From Collinsella sp. TM09-10AT (lineage in GTDB: Bacteria > Actinomycetota > Coriobacteriia > Coriobacteriales > Coriobacteriaceae), in the NCBI RefSeq assembly GCF_003436275.1, contig NZ_QSOP01000010.1:1-15946 (forward strand): DNA of 15,946 nt, given 5' to 3'. The notes under the pieces are model-generated. The model was not told where the DNA came from, searched no databases, and was given only the letters and a program-made list of their open reading frames with translations. Shown one piece after another: positions 15,621 to 15,946 of this stretch; positions within the stretch are counted from its first letter, which is position 1, and each line of letters starts with the position of its first letter. Position numbers and translations under genes: made by a program.

Positions 15621-15946
15621 ACCAGAAGAGCCCGGTACCGTGACGGTGTACCGGGCTCGATCAATCTCTGGTGTCCCCGGGCTGATTCGAAAACTCCCCC
15701 GCGGGGAAATTGGTGACGCGGGTGTCGACGGCTCGAACCCTGCCCTTAGACCAGAAGAGCCCGGCACCGTAGCGGTACCGGGCTCGACAAATCTCTGGTG
15801 CCCCCGGGCGGATTCGAAAACTCCCCCCGCGGGGAAATTGGTGACGCGGGTGTCGACGGCTCGAACCATGCCCTTAGACCAGAAGAGCCCGGCACCGTAG
15901 CGGTACCGGGCTCGACAAATCTCTGGTGCCCCCGGGCGGATTCGAA
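15621..15946. repeat. Tandem repeat of 128-129 bp, 2.5 copies, cut by window end
   Basis: Units begin with ACCAGAAGAGCCCGG at 15621, 15750 and 15878, giving periods of 129 and 128 bp. Copies 2 and 3 are nearly identical; copy 1 differs more. Each unit has a GC-rich hairpin. In copy 1 the arms GAGCCCGGTAC (15628-15638) and GTACCGGGCTC (15648-15658) are perfect. In copy 2 the hairpin is at 15757-15785 with one C-A mismatch that becomes a wobble on the minus strand. On the minus strand each full unit also has two stretches resembling tRNA 3' ends, such as TTCGAATCC followed by CCCGGGGGCACCA, but no matching 5' half. The array may be tRNA-derived or a site used by integrating elements. No gene is supported here; the 118-residue minus-strand frame across it is a by-product of the repeat. 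Confidence 0.85.

Noticed and set aside
15513..15869. A 118-codon minus-strand frame
   Set aside because: It is a translation of the tandem repeat and runs back through the terminator. The peptide repeats with the DNA and has no coding signal.
15621..15946. CRISPR array
   Set aside because: Units are 128-129 bp and almost identical throughout, with no unique spacers and no cas genes.
15796..15946. Complete tRNA gene
   Set aside because: Only 3'-end-like sequence is visible. No matching 5' acceptor strand or anticodon arm could be found and the T-stem does not pair.

Overview
The window looks like chromosome of a high-GC Gram-positive actinobacterium, most likely class Coriobacteriia and close to Collinsella. 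Two things point there by inference: a polytopic membrane LuxR-type regulator next to a peptide-type ABC exporter, which is common in that group, and the actinobacterial fhaA-fhaB-pstP-rodA-pbpA-pknB cell-wall signalling cluster in a modified form. No 16S rRNA or other taxonomic marker is present, so the assignment rests on gene content and style.

Left part, minus strand (about 1-4900). A membrane regulator with two LuxR-type HTH domains (2737-4872) is followed by a tightly overlapping operon: two ABC-2-type membrane subunits (1703-2584 and 867-1703), an ATPase (226-870) and a very short exported peptide (41-220). The ATPase has a glutamate at the Q-loop position, the 'E-loop' of LanFEG-type lantibiotic immunity transporters. 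The module therefore probably exports or detoxifies a peptide or other membrane-active compound. The regulator probably senses a ligand at the membrane and controls the transporter. A 152-bp gap between them carries an inverted repeat and a strong leader hairpin.

Middle (4873-5311). The divergent intergenic region holds five copies of a 14-bp element in alternating orientation, with start-to-start spacing of 30, 32, 30 and 32 bp, and then an extended -10 promoter (5223-5231) for the rightward operon.

Right part, plus strand (5312-15516). Six genes lie head to tail: a Ser/Thr kinase fused to a polytopic membrane domain, FhaA (DUF3662 + FHA), FhaB (TM + FHA), a PP2C phosphatase with a long disordered N-terminus and one TM, a single polypeptide joining a SEDS glycosyltransferase (RodA/FtsW) to a class B penicillin-binding protein, and the PASTA kinase PknB. 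Most junctions overlap or are very short; only pknB has a 132-bp gap. Together they form a peptidoglycan-synthesis control unit. PknB senses wall fragments through its PASTA repeats, the FHA proteins read phosphothreonine, the phosphatase resets the signal, and the SEDS-PBP fusion polymerises and crosslinks the wall. No separate pknA lies between pbpA and pknB; the multi-TM kinase at the front may take its place.

Right edge (15517-15946). A strong intrinsic terminator ends the operon. It is followed by 2.5 copies of a 128-129-bp tandem repeat with GC-rich hairpins and stretches resembling tRNA 3' ends on the minus strand, running off the window.
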